Shown: piece after piece, positions 13,559 through 25,100 of the stretch
Layout: the number at the start of each line of letters is the position of its first letter
How positions within the stretch are numbered: position 1 is the first letter of the stretch
NCBI GenBank assembly: GCA_003184365.1
Contig: NKYR01000041.1
Coordinates: 124,001-188,000, forward strand
Direction of reading: 5' to 3'
Length of the DNA: 64,000 nt
DNA from: Evernia prunastri
Lineage: Eukaryota; Ascomycota; Lecanoromycetes; Lecanorales; Parmeliaceae
Translations under genes and position numbers: made by a program
The notes under the pieces: generated by a model
What the model was told of the DNA's origin: nothing
The model's database searches: none
The model's input: the letters and a program-made list of their open reading frames with translations, nothing else

Positions 13559-14337
13559 CTATAATCCCTCTTTTGGAGCTTCAGATACAGCTACAAGCTT
13601 TCCCACAACCAAGTATTTATCTAGTATAATTTCCTAGTCAGCACAGCCTATGTGAGACCGCACCTCGACCTTTGAAATAGACCTGTAGAGAAGATACTCC
13701 CAAGGTATGGCTCGAGACTCAAAATGTGGTCTAGAAGACGGACCCTAACTTGCAAGGGTTTAGAACAACGTACCAGTGAACCTATCCTCCCAATCCTGCA
13801 TTGCCTGCATCTCCTCCTGTCCCAGGCCGGTGAGATCGTCCAAAGGTCCGTAAAGATCTTTTGTCAACATATCCTCGTCAAAGCTACCACATGCAAGGCC
13901 TCTACTCGCATCTCTTCCAGCGAAGTTCTCGTAAGGTCCGCCAGGACCATAGAAATTCTTTCCGGACGTAACGTCGAAGACCTTGCCTCGTACTGCTAAA
14001 TATACGGGCATGTCCTTTTCGCCATTGTATGGCTTCAACGTCGGTGGTGTAAATGTGCCTGGTTACGGGTCAATTGAGTCCAGCCATGAGACGTGGAATG
14101 GACATTTGTCCGAGTGTGGCTTTACGGAAAACGACCGGTGCGGGACCTTTCGGTAGGGTAGACGGCGGACTCGGCCGAAGACGGAAGTAGAAGAGCAGAA
14201 TCAGGAGCGAGAACAGGACCAGATTGATCGGTGATGCGATCGAGGCGCTGGTATTGGTGGAGTCAGCGGCAATGTATATTGGGAGATGGAGAAAGAGTAG
14301 CTCACGCTTGAGGAGCTGCTGGAGCTGCATTATTCAT
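13559..14337 (-). CDS. dap1: Dap1-like heme-binding membrane protein (MAPR family)
   Basis: Four exons (14306-14337, 14126-14247, 13774-14058, 13559-13620) join in frame to 166 residues, close to the usual Dap1/PGRMC length. A membrane helix at about 18-33 (INLVLFSLLILLFYF) is followed by a cytochrome b5-like domain at about 53-155. The heme-site segment of the family is clear: VFDVTSGKNFYGPGGPYE, with the axial tyrosine expected in FYGP, and then FAGRDASRGLA. Dap1 binds heme and supports Erg11 in sterol synthesis and azole or DNA-damage tolerance; this is family knowledge. The start was chosen as the ATG after a probable 5'-leader intron, because MNNAAPAAPQ is the only in-frame start that joins the membrane helix. 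The next gene lies divergently upstream. Confidence 0.9.
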
Positions 14338-14399
14338 CTGTAAGCCGGTTTGGGTCAATTCAAGATCTCTGGAGACTCACTGTCAGACATGTTGTTCAT
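14338..14399 (-). promoter_or_regulatory. Possible leader intron and overlapping upstream ORF of Dap1
   Basis: Upstream of the Dap1 start, an ATG at 14399-14397 begins a short frame. A good donor (GTGAGTCTCC, from 14380) and an acceptor (CTTACAG, ending 14338) would remove 43 nt. If they are used, the upstream frame ends in TAA overlapping the Dap1 ATG (ATGAATAATG). This is inferred from splice motifs only. Confidence 0.35.
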
Positions 14400-14839
14400 C
14401 ACAGGTAAAACAAGAGCGCGAGTGATACTGTTTGAGGGAAGTGATGTGGTATTTGAGAGAATGGTGGTAGATAGAAGTAAGGTAAACGTGATCTATTAAT
14501 AAGGGTGATCAATCAACGGCGGGGCAAGCCGCCTCGTGTTGTTTCAGCCGGAAGTTTGCCAGTTTGACACACATTAACACATTACAGAGTAGAGGAGAGC
14601 GTTCTTGTAATGGTTTCATAACAAACCAATTGTTGTGAGCCAACAAAGCATGCTGATAACAGTGCTTGTTCGAGTACCGAATCTCTTCCAGCAGCCATGT
14701 ATCTAGCGAAAGCGTTGGTGCACATTATCGATCCATCAGTTCGCCGGCTTTGAGCCGCACATGTTCTCCCATTACGAGCTGGACTCTTGAGGAGACACCT
14801 GGCGATAATACTGCAAACCCATATGCCAGGCGAGGGAGG

Positions 14840-16811
14840 ATGTGGAAACGTCTCAACAACAAAGACCGCCAACCCGGAATCGCGATAGGGAACCCGAGTC
14901 TCATCGAGACCACTGCGGACGAGGATACTCTTCAAGGCACAACAAACATCAATAACGGCTCCTTCAGCATAAGCTCAAGGCCGGCTTTTGGGAGAAAAGG
15001 TACGGAGGATGTGCTGAAAGGATTGCCAGCAATACCGTTGTATGTCTCGGATTCCAATTCAAAAAACATTCCAGGCTGACACAGAAAGCAATAAATTGCA
15101 AGTCTCAGGTGTCACAAACGCCAGACCGCTATCTGAAGCACCTACGGCATCTTCATTTTATTCGCAACCTTCACCGGAGCTAAATAACGATTCGGCACGG
15201 GCAAACGGGTATAAAGTCAGGTCCTCTTCCCTCTACCCCGACGACGTATCGCCTCCAAGATCTCCACACATGAGCGACGGGAACAACGCCCGAAGCAGAA
15301 ATAGCCCAGACGTATCACCAATATCGGACTCTCCAACTCCTCTGGCGAACCGGTCGCCCGTTTTCACATCTGGTAGATTCAACAGTAACATACCCATCGC
15401 CAAGAAGACTCGGAAATTCTGGAACCGGCCAAGTACTGATTCCCCCGAACAAGGCTCTGGCCTGACGCATTGGGATGTATATTCAGGAGAGCCAACGACG
15501 AGAGAAAAGGGAAAACCCCCGCAGACAACCCCCAGCGCGGTGAAGTTGAATGCGGAGCCAAGTCCCGGCAAGCTCAACGGCGACCTTGAGAGTTTTGGGA
15601 CTTCTACTCACATAAGTGGTGGTAGTACTATTGGACGTAAGAGGGTCGCAAGCAGGGACCTAAGCAATGCGCCCATCGTCCGACCTGAATGGAGGGGCGC
15701 TGGTGGACGTCACAAGATTGTTAATCCACTTCTTGACAAGCCTTTACCGCCTGGAAAGTCTCCCACCTTTCCTGCAGGCAGCGAGAAACATCAGCAAAGC
15801 CAGAAATACCAAGAAAAGTCAGCTGAGTCGTCAACACCTAGCCGCTTCCCTCAGCAATCGATGGCTCGACCAAACCGACCATCTATGGTCCTCAACGGCA
15901 AGGAGCTCGGTCAACATCTCAGCTCAGCAGATACCAAGACCGAGAGCTCTTCCAATACATCGGATCCGCCCGCATTTCCCCAGAATACCCAACCCCCAAA
16001 CCCGAGTTTGTCAACTAACGACACAAGGTCCCCACTCGCCCGCAACCCAAGTAATGAAGAGATCAAAGACCGACGATCGGAAGTGTTACCAGACGTGCCA
16101 CAGACCACTGTGCAGCAAATGCAGGGGATGAGCTCTCACACCATATCCGACGCTGTGGTGGACAAGAGTGACACAGAAGGCGATTCGAGCCAAATTGAAA
16201 GCAGATTTCGTGCTGATCTTGAACATATTCATCTTCATGACCAACCACCCAGTCGTTTCAGTTCCACAACTTACGCAACGACTACCTGCGACAGTCCTCC
16301 AAGTACTCCAGAAGTAGGCTCACACTCACGAGCCGTGTCCACAATCTCCACAACACCAAATTCAATACTTAACAGAAAACGTCCTGTGCCGCCTGCCGGA
16401 ATTTCCAATTCAAAGGTTACTGCTCGTAAGCCCACGCCATCAGAGCTGGGTACCCCGAACAAGGCACCAGAGGGTAAACAGAAGTCTCTCCCAAAGTCCC
16501 CTCCGGAAGTCGAAGCTACGTCTCGTATTGCAAGCCTCGAAGCGAAGCTAGATAATCTCCGTCAACGAAGAAACAATCTACAGACTGTCATCCACGAGCT
16601 AACAAACGTTGTGCAGCCAAGCTCTATTGCATATGATTTAGCTTCGAGGCAAGAAATCAGGAGGACCGTCGATGGTTTGGGCAGGGAGCTCGCAGAGATC
16701 GTGAAAGATGAGCACGAGACGGGTCTTAAGCTGCATCGAGCCCTAAAGCGGAATGATGAGTTCGCAGCATATGAGCCCACCAGTATTTGGATCAGAAGGG
16801 TGACCAGCTGA
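14840..16811 (+). CDS. Serine/proline-rich protein with C-terminal coiled coil, function unknown
   Basis: Exons 14840-15039 and 15125-16811 give 628 residues. MWKRLNNKD is the first ATG in its frame. A frame change after GLPAIPL requires an intron; donor GTATGT at 15040 with acceptor GCCAG at 15124 restores the frame, but the acceptor is the least certain point. Most of the protein is low-complexity and rich in serine, proline, threonine and asparagine, suggesting disorder. A short YATTTCDSPPSTPE motif lies near the middle of the C-terminal half. The last 110 residues form a likely coiled coil (IASLEAKLDNLRQRRNNLQ) followed by a conserved-looking helical tail ending in TSIWIRRVTS. I do not recognise a characterised family. 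The layout matches uncharacterised proteins common in Pezizomycotina. Confidence 0.75.
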
Positions 16812-17110
16812 CACATTCACAATGCTCATGTTTGCAATGATATTAAAATTCTAGGTTCTAGGAAGAATGACTCGAGGTCTTTGTACAATATGGGGGGATC
16901 TTGAGCGAAACAGGCCTTGCTTGCAGTTGCGAGTTATGTAGACGTACTCTTCACATATTGTAAGATGATCACGTACTTATATAAATTTAGTTCATGTTCT
17001 TATTGTGATTTCTCATAGTAACACCAGTGGTAGAGTAAACCCGGTCAAGCTCCATTAAGGGCTTGACCGGCTGTAGTATCTTAGCACCTTGCATCTCTAA
17101 TTGCGTCCCA
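16812..17110. other. Short convergent intergenic region
   Basis: About 0.3 kb between the ends of the coiled-coil gene and the Tma7 gene. A CCGGTCAAGC...GGCTTGACCGG inverted pair at 17040-17071 could form a hairpin near the Tma7 3' end. Nothing else was seen. Confidence 0.35.
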
Positions 17111-17427
17111 CTATTTCTTCCCCGATTTCTTGATGCCTTGCTGTCCTGCATTGAGTGGTCCCTTTCCCTTTGCCTTCTCGGCCATCTCTTTCTGCGCCTT
17201 TGCATCTGGCGGCATAGATTAGCCGATGAACCAAGCGGGCAGAGTACTGAGATCTCTTACCAGCTTTCTGCTTTTCTCTGTACGCAACCTCGTCCTCGTC
17301 TAGATCTTTTTTCTCTTTCTTAGGTGCTTTAAGGGGTTTGGCCTTACCACCTTATTAAGATTTCACGATCAGTATATGCATTTGAGGTCTTTGTTTATCA
17401 TATACCTTCTCTGCTGTTTCCTCCCAT
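17111..17427 (-). CDS. TMA7: Translation machinery-associated protein Tma7
   Basis: Three exons (17406-17427, 17261-17350, 17111-17205) with two 55-bp introns join to 68 residues, the usual Tma7 size. The protein starts MGGNSREGGKAKPLKAPKK, continues with the acidic DLDEDEVAYREKQKA segment and ends in the family signature KGPLNAGQQGIKKSGKK. Tma7 is a small basic protein that associates with ribosomes; its exact role is not settled. Because the exons are so short, automated gene calls easily miss it. The start codon follows from the fit of exon 1 to the family's glycine-rich N-terminus. It is transcribed divergently from prp4, about 360 bp away. Confidence 0.93.
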
Positions 17428-17790
17428 TTCGATGCAGATTCAATACCTTAGGCACTTTCGAGCTATCTATTGTGGTTGAGGATTCGAATGCTAAAAGTTT
17501 CCGAACATGAGGTTCCACTTACTGTTTTAGATTCGGCGTCTAACGACCGCCGCCAGAGCCGCATCTTAGCCTCCGATATAATGTGGATAAGCATATTTTA
17601 CATTTACTCTCTCGTAATAATTCCTGTAGCATGAAGACTCTTTCGAAAAAGTTGCCTATGGATAATACAGGGACAAAGCTGGAAGGACATCATTTACCGG
17701 TTGCCAAAGCCTCACCATAGCCTAGCATCAGTGGCTAATTGCAATCAATTATCAAATACAGATGGTTCTAGTGACCGTTGTCACCGGCTT
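17428..17790. promoter_or_regulatory. Shared divergent promoter region, TMA7/prp4
   Basis: 363 bp separate the two divergent start codons, so both promoters must lie here. Open frame extends upstream of the prp4 ATG to 17701 but starts with TTG. No defined site was recognised. Confidence 0.5.
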
Positions 17791-20574
17791 ATGATGTCTT
17801 CTCCTTCATCATCATTGCCATCTGAGGGCGAAATAATTGAGTCAGACTCAGAGAAGGCAACTACAGCAAATGTTTCAAAGAAAGGCAACAGCGTTGACCG
17901 TTCATTCAGAACACGTGTATCAGTCTCTCGATCCCCTTCACCCATCAGGTCCCCCAGGCGTCAAAAGTCTCGTACCGATTCCAGATCACCCTACAGAGAA
18001 GCACGAGGAACGAAGCGTATTGTTGACAATGACCACTACGATCGCTCGCGGAACGACCTTCGTCGTTTCAAAGTCCGCTACGAAGATCCCCCCCAAGGTT
18101 CTAGACCAAACGCACACCGACACTATTTAGATTCAAACCGATCCCATGGTTCATATATAGGCTTTCGATCCGAGGAACAGGATGCCAATGGGCGGCTGCG
18201 GGACAAGCCGCCAAGCAAGCGGAGCGGGTCTCCTCTTTACGGCCGTTCCAGGCGAGACAGAGCTCGTGAGCATTACGAAGGAAGACCCCGGGATCGCCAT
18301 CAGCGTGAGCAAGGTGATAGAGGGTACAGAGAAAGCCAGAGCAGGCTTTCGAGAGAACAGTCAGTGAGCGATCGGGGTCACTCCCCAGTTGCTGCTGCAC
18401 AATTGAAACGAGAGGCTGAAACACCAACCAATCAGATACAGCGTTTTGACAATTCTGCTTGGGAAAGGAGTCATTCGCCAGCTGAGTATGTCCCATATGC
18501 TCTGGCGCCGCATTTTGCTGATGGCAAGAACGATAGCAAACCGGAGAAAGGTGGCACCAACGCGGATAGAACCCGGCAGCTTCCATCTGCGCTGCCAGCT
18601 GATGAGGCGACTTTGATTGAAGAGCGTCGCAAACGGCGTGAGGCCATCAAGGCAAGGCATAGAGGTCAAGCAACCCCGTTTTCCGTTCAGGGTCTAGCGT
18701 TAGATGCCACCTCTGCACCGTCGACACCAAAGTCGACCATAATGCCGGAAGACAACCCCGTCCAAAGTAAGCTGTGTTGCTTTCGATTGATTGGCCCCAC
18801 TAACGTGACGATAAGTGTCCCCCCAGCAAATTCGTCATCTTACCTCCAAAACCATCTCAGGACAGGAATCACCTACCGACTTTATGGTCCTCAAGGATAC
18901 GGACCTTGCTAATAGTAGCGCAGTAACGAGTGGGTCCACGCATGAGGATGAGCCTTCTGCGGCTGATTATGATCCCACTATGGATATGCAAGAAGATAAG
19001 ATGCGCCACGATGAGCACCAGCGTAAAGATGAAATGCCTTCTAGGGTTTACAACGAGACGGCAACGGTAGATCAACGTGTCCTGATACCTGACTCAGGAA
19101 CACAGGAGTCAGTTGAGAAGAAGGCTGACGACGGATTGGACATGTTCGCCGAAGATGACGAGCTTGATATGTTTGCAGAAATTCCGGCCGCATCGCGAAA
19201 GTCAGAGAAGGAAGCCGCCAAAGCTGTGCCAATACCTCAGGCCAAAGCACTTGACATGAGTATGCTTGATGACTGGGATGATCCAGAAGGCTACTACAAA
19301 GTAATACTTGGCGAGCTTCTCGACGGGCGTTATCATGTTCAATCCAATCTGGGCAAGGGGATGTTTTCTGGGGTAGTGCGAGCGACCGATCAAAATACCA
19401 AGCGTCTGGTAGCTATCAAGCTTATCAGAAACAATGAGACGATGTAAGGATAACCCATCCCGTATTTATCGCGTCTAGTGCTGAGATCATTCCCAGGAAG
19501 AGGGCTGGACTCAAAGAGATTGATATACTTCAGAAGCTTTCGTACGCGGATCCAGAGGACAAAAAGCACATGATAAGACTCGAACGCTATTTTGAACATA
19601 AAGGTCACTTGTGCATGGTCTTTGAGAATCTAAGGTAATAGGAGATGTTTATCCCTTTGATCTTTCATCTGATTCCAACGCTGACGTCTTCAGTATCAAC
19701 CTACGTGAAGTCTTGAAGAAATTTGGGAGAGACGTGGGCATAAATCTGAAAGCGGTCAGAGCGTACGCACAGCAGATGTTCTTGGGCTTGAGCCTGCTAA
19801 GGAAATGCAACATCCTTCATGCAGATCTCAAGCCGGACAACGTACTCGTAAGTGGGCGACCCTTACAAAATTAGCCTAAATTTACTAATCCGTCGAAGGT
19901 CAACGAGTCACGCAACGTACTCAAGATATGCGATCTTGGTTCGGCGTCAGATGCGTCTGAGAACGAAATCACGCAGTACCTTGTCAGTCGCTTTTACCGG
20001 GCCCCGGAAATCAGTATGTGTCTGTTGAGGGCGCTACAAAGCAGAACACTGATCAAGTTTATAGTTCTCGGAATGCCTTACGATTTTGGGATTGACGTAT
20101 GGTCAATTGGATGTACTCTTTTCGAGCTTTATACTGGGAAGATTCTGTTCACTGGACGAAGCAACAACCAAATGCTGCGTGCAATCATGGAGTGCCGAGG
20201 CAAGTTCAGCCACAAGATACTCCGAAAAGCTCAGTTCGCCGCCTTTCACTTTGATGATCTTTTGAACTTCAGAAGTGTGGAAAAGGACAAATTGACGGGA
20301 AAGGTAGGTGCTCTCTCCTGAACCCTGGTAGGTCCGACAATCAGAAAGCTGACCTTTACAAAAGGACGTTGTTCGAATCATGAGCTTTTCCAGGCCTACA
20401 CGTGACCTTAAAACCAGATTGATGGCTAACGTGAAAGGCATGAATGACGGTGAGATCAAGGAATTAAACGCTTTCGTCGATCTGCTGGATCGTTGTCTCT
20501 CCATAAATTCCGAGAGGCGATGTACACCTGCGGAAGCATTGCGGCACCCATTCATTACGAGAGTGAAGGGCTGA
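17791..20574 (+). CDS. prp4: Pre-mRNA-splicing kinase Prp4
   Basis: Seven exons (17791-18766, 18816-19443, 19497-19634, 19694-19847, 19899-20013, 20065-20303, 20365-20574) join in frame to 494 residues. The N-terminal 325 residues are rich in Arg, Ser, Asp and Glu with SR and RS dipeptides. A conserved acidic motif, ELDMFAE, precedes the kinase domain. The kinase domain at about 200 residues from the start of exon 2 onward shows GKGMFSGVV, AIKLI, the Prp4-type catalytic loop HADLKPDN, CDLGSAS in place of DFG, and RFYRAPEI. These are hallmarks of Prp4/PRPF4B, a CMGC-group kinase that activates the spliceosomal B complex by phosphorylating Prp1/Prp6. The first intron boundary (49 bp, acceptor ATAAG) was chosen because it alone keeps the frame. 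The ATG at 17794 is an alternative start. Confidence 0.95.
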
Positions 20575-20825
20575 ACTAGGGGACCGTCTCAATCCATAAT
20601 TTCATCACAAAACTGTTTGAGCGCAATGTATCCGATAACCGCCAAGACGTAACAAATGTATTATTTCCCACCACTATTCTAGCGACTATTCCACCGGCAC
20701 CATATAAACTATTATTACTAACTGGGATCTAGGTAGCCAGTAGATATCATAGCCCCCAAGATGCCCTAAAGCTAGCGACAGCGAGGGGATGTCTAAGGAC
20801 ATCGATAGCGGCGTCTCGCCGCCGA
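20575..20825. other. prp4 3' flank and edge of the repeat block
   Basis: Ordinary base composition up to about 20825, then an abrupt change to AT-rich repeat DNA. A palindromic GATGTCTAAGGACATC (20788-20803) and a GCGGCG...CGCCGC pair (20810-20823) lie at the junction. Confidence 0.5.
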
Positions 20826-21730
20826 ATATGTCTGAGACTATATGTGATATCTTATCGTGATATCTTATCGTGATATCTTATCGTGATATCTTTAAAAATT
20901 TAATATTTACTCTTTTTATAAACTACGATATTTTTTCAACGAGCTTTAAAATTAGAGATATTAAAACGAGTAAATTTAAAGAAATTAAAGATTATAAAAT
21001 TAGACGAAGATTTCGAATGTTCTATTATTTGACGTAATTATTATTATCTTCTTTAATATTATAATTTTGATTCAACGCGATTAAGATATAACTTTATTAT
21101 ATTTTTATTATTATTAAGATTTAAAATAAAAAAGCGTACTTTATTAAAATTTTAGTTTAAAAGTAATATAATTAAAGAATTTTAAAAATAAAAGACTTCG
21201 ATAAAAGAAAATAGTTTTATAAAAATCTTTATACTTATAAAAAAAAATATATATATATATAAGTTAAAATATTATTAATTTAACTCTTTATAACAAGCGA
21301 CTTTAAGTTTAAAAGCGAAATAATAGATAATATATCGAGTTTTTATTCGAAAATAATTAATAATTGTTTATTTAAAAATTAACAAAGATAATAAAGATAA
21401 AGATAATTAATAATTTATTTAATTTAAAAGTGTTAAATAAAAATTTTATATTTAAAGTCGAGTTTAAAAATTTTATTTAATTCGTAGAGCGTCGATTACG
21501 TATATTTTTTAATCTATCTAAATTCGATAATTAAATTATTAACATTTTAGATATAAAAGAAGAATTTAAAATTAAATTATAAAAAAAGAAAATAATAAGA
21601 AAAATAAGAAAAATAAGAAAAATAAGAAAAATAAGAAAATAGCGACGATAGAAAAGAACGATAATAGATTTTCTAAATTCTATTATTATTATTAAAAAAA
21701 TAATTAATCGAATAAATTGTTGAAAGTATA
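20826..21730 (+). repeat. AT-rich dispersed repeat, copy A
   Basis: Begins ATGTCTGAGACTATATG and matches 29873-30770 (copy B) along about 0.9 kb. Examples are the shared GATATCTTATCGTGATATC start, GATTTAAAA/GATTTGAGA stretches and AAGCGACTTTAAG / AAGCGACTTTGAA. Copy A carries more A/T where copy B keeps G/C, as expected if copy A suffered more RIP. No coding frame survives. The element type is unknown and its right limit is approximate. Confidence 0.7.
20843..20890. repeat. 13-bp tandem repeat, TGATATCTTATCG
   Basis: The unit TGATATCTTATCG is repeated about four times at the left edge of repeat copy A. Copy B has fewer units at the corresponding place (29888-29915). Confidence 0.8.
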
Positions 21731-22720
21731 GATGAAACACTTGATTAATTATTACTAGCTACTAAGAGCATCTATATAATGTTTCTCGTCAAGACTCGAA
21801 AAACCTTCCTCGCTCGACAAACCTTTTATAGTAATTAAAAAATATATTTCAACACTTTTATATACTCGCAAAGTAGCTCGAATAAAAATCAAGTTAAAAA
21901 ATATTTTCTACTCTTTCTATTCGAGTAATAAGCGAATATCGAATAACTAAGATAAAGAATTAACGTCGGATAGCGAAAATAATTTATCGAATTTAGTGCT
22001 TAGTTAGCAATTTGTAAGTAGATCTTTTATATTCTCTACGAATTTAAAAAACGAAATACGAAATTTAAAGTTGACGATACTCGAAATCTCAATTTGATTA
22101 GCGCGAAAGTCGAATTGTAAAAGTAAAGATGTAGAAGTTCGAAAATCTAAAAATAATCAAGTCTTTGATATGAGAATACGATATAGATTTTCGTCACATA
22201 TCTTTATCAAAAAATTTCACTCTTAATCGAAAAACGATTTTTTAAAAATCAAAATTTCACATAATTTAATGCATATCAAAATTCGAATAAAATATAATCG
22301 AAAGATATATGTAAGAATAGATTTGATTAAAAGATATACTTCGAAGATGCATATAATTATTGCAAGATCTTTCGATAATCGATTCATTACTTTAATGCTT
22401 AATATTAGTGACGATAGTATATATTAATAGCGAGATATAACGACGATAATAAAAATTAATATTCTGAGCGTGCGCTGAAGATTTGATGATTATAGAGTTA
22501 AAAGTTATTGAATAATATGATAGATCGCGATGCTCGACGAATTGTTTTGATGATATTCGATTATAGCGATTAGTCGATCGATTATTCGAAGTATAAAAAT
22601 CAATAAAAATAAAGCGCGATGCTTTTATTAAGACGAAGTGTTTTGAATATAAAATAAAAAAGAGATTATCGATAACGAGATAGAAGAAAAACGACGACTT
22701 TATAAGCGAGACTTTCGATC
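21731..22720. other. RIP-like AT-rich sequence, no gene
   Basis: AT-rich DNA with stops in all frames. CG dinucleotides (TCGA, GCGA) are kept while CA and TG are rare. It probably represents decayed transposon DNA. No motif could be assigned. Confidence 0.6.
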
Positions 22721-22964
22721 GATAACTATGTTGCCCCTCACGTAAGTTTGGAGATAGACACTTTTTCGCTATTAAACGGCTGGATATCAGTTAGAAAATA
22801 GCTAAAAACGGCTATCTAATGGCTTAAAAAACCAGTAGAAATCGGATAGAAAACCAATATCTTTCACTAAAACCTCCATCGAATAGACATCCGCGGCTAA
22901 GCTATCTTCAATATCGATATAAAACGATCTTCTATCGGATTTTAATCGGACTGAGAACTCTCTA
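22721..22964. other. Unassigned segment of mixed composition
   Basis: From about GTTGCCCCTCACG (22730) the base composition becomes more balanced up to the minisatellite. No coding frame, terminal repeat or known element was recognised. Confidence 0.4.
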
Positions 22965-23475
22965 AAGCTGTAGTAGCTCTGAAGACTGTGAAGACTGCGG
23001 AGGCTGGGAACTCTCCAAGTCTAAAGTGACTGAATGGCTGCATGGCTGCATGGCTGCAATGAGCATAGGCATGAGCATGGGCACGAATATGCTGAGACAT
23101 CTCCATTGCTGCAGTGGCTCGGAGGGCTGCGAAGGCTGCAGAGGCTGGAAACTCTCTAAGCCTAAAGTGACTGAATAGCTGAATGGCTGCATAGCTGCAT
23201 GGCTGCATGACTGCAATAGATATGGGCATGGGCATGAGCATGGGCATGAGCATGAATATGCTGAAACATCTCCACTATTGCAGTAGCTCGGAAGGCTACA
23301 GAGGCTGTAGAGGCTGGGAACTCTCCAAGCCTAAAGTGGTTGAATGGCTGAATGGCTGCATGGCTGCGATGAGTATAAGCATGGGCATGGACGTGGGCAT
23401 GAGTAAGAGACTGGGACATCTCCGTTGTTATAGTGGCTCGAAAGGCTGCGAAGACTGCAAAGGCTGAGAACTCTC
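22965..23475. repeat. Minisatellite, unit about 140-170 bp, three to four copies
   Basis: The marker AGGCTGG(G)AACTCTC recurs at 23001, 23142, 23311 and 23461, so units are about 141, 169 and 150 bp. Each unit also holds shorter tandem runs: GGCTGCAT (8 bp) and ATGGGC/ATGAGC (6 bp). The array is much richer in GC than its surroundings. Open frames of 80-100 codons exist on both strands only because the repeats lack stops; I do not treat them as genes. Confidence 0.85.
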
Positions 23476-25010
23476 CATTCGTGACTGCCTATTTAGAAAT
23501 TTCGATTATTCGTTTTATCGATCGTTATATAGTCGTTGTTTAACCGCTTGAAAACTTTAATAAAAACTTTAATAGTTATTTATAGCTTACTAGCGAGATT
23601 ATAGCGAGTTAAAATCTTTTTAAAGTTATATAGCGATATTTAAATCGCTATTAATCGAGTAAAAACTCGATAAAAATCTAGCATCCGATAAATAGCTAGT
23701 ATATAATAGATATCTACTAGACGTAAAACTTTAAGAGCGGGCATCTTAGAAGATTGCGAAAGAGCTTAAATTTATTTCTGCAGAGAGTCTTAATAAGATT
23801 ATCGACGATCTATTGATCGATGAAAACGTAATTGAGATCGACATTATTATCGACAATCTAATCGCGAACTTAATAATACTAAATATCGATATACTTGATA
23901 CGATTATAATACTAAAAATTCTTTATCAAAGTAATAATATTCTAATTATCGTCGAAGAGAATAACTATTTAAAGAGTATTATCGATAGAACGAATTTAAC
24001 TTAAAAGATCTCGCAATTAAATAACTTTCTTAATCGCTTACGTTTAATTAATATACTTTATCTCGTAGATAAATAATACGACGATAACTTAACGCTTAAA
24101 CGATTAATTGATAACGTTATTACTTAGATTAAAGATACACTCTAAGACTAATTTACGAATATTATAATCTTCAATTTAATCGAAATCTATCTATTTTATT
24201 AGATCTATAAGCGAATTTTTATAGATAAGATATTAATAAATAATAACGCGTAAATAGCGAAAGATACGCTTAATTATCGAATAATAAATTTCGATAAGAT
24301 TAAAAGAATATCGCGAGATTATCGAGACGATAAAGATAATATTTAATCTAATATCAAGCATAACGTATATAAGAGAATTAACGACTAAATAATAAATTTT
24401 CAATAGCTTTATAAAAACGATATAGTCGTCGTCGATAGATATCGATCGAGCGTTGATTTTTATGAAAGTCGATTAAGATTTAAACTCTTATATATTATAA
24501 TGCTTTAGAAATCGCTTAATATAAACGAATTAATTAAGACGTAAGATTTTATTAATACGATCTCGAATAACGATTATGCTTAAATAATAGCTATATAAAT
24601 CGAAATCGCTTATTTTAAACTTGATATTAAGCGTATTCTTAATACGCTAAATATTCGAGCGAAATAAATCGATAATAAAAATAGTATTTATATAGAGAAT
24701 TATGATGATATCGATCTTCGAATTATTAAAAACATTAAAGTCGATATCGATAAAGATTAAATCGATTGAAATACTTCTTAGAGACGAAATCAATAAACTA
24801 TTTTATATAGATTTTCTCTTCGACGTTATTATAAAGAAAAGCGATTTTAATATTTATTTACTTTAAATCTTAATTTTCGATAATTATTAAAATAAATATT
24901 ATTTTATAAAATATAAACTTGATTATTGATATAAAGATCTTATTATAATTTAAGTCGACGCGTTATTCGAAGTCGCGTATTACTTAGCGAGCTTTATATC
25001 GTATAACTTT
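23476..25010. other. RIP-saturated AT-rich sequence, no gene
   Basis: Stops in all frames. In 24241-24300 there is no CA and no TG but six CG dinucleotides, the pattern left by RIP (CpA to TpA), not by CpG deamination. The underlying element cannot be identified by eye. Confidence 0.7.
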
Positions 25011-25100
25011 GTCAAGGAAATAGAACTGAATGTCATATATTCATGTGTGGTGGAAAGATTTTTGATTGTTCTATGTGCGTGTAGAATAGATATGTGCGGA
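25011..25100 (+). repeat. Direct repeat D, first copy
   Basis: TTTGTCAAGGAAATAGAACT and the following 70 bases recur at 25856-25945 with a few substitutions, about 845 bp away. The pair could be the starts of two LTRs or of two insertions of one element; no target duplication was found. Confidence 0.7.

Noticed and set aside
14666..14839. Upstream extension of the coiled-coil protein
   Set aside because: The extension begins with TTG and contains no ATG until 14840.
22942..23467. Open frames of 80-103 codons on both strands in the minisatellite
   Set aside because: They are a by-product of stop-free repeats. Overlapping frames on both strands and Met/Gly/Ser runs argue against genes.
22965..23475. 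Repeat array considered as a CRISPR
   Set aside because: Units are long and variable, without short identical repeats separated by unique spacers; the host is a fungus.
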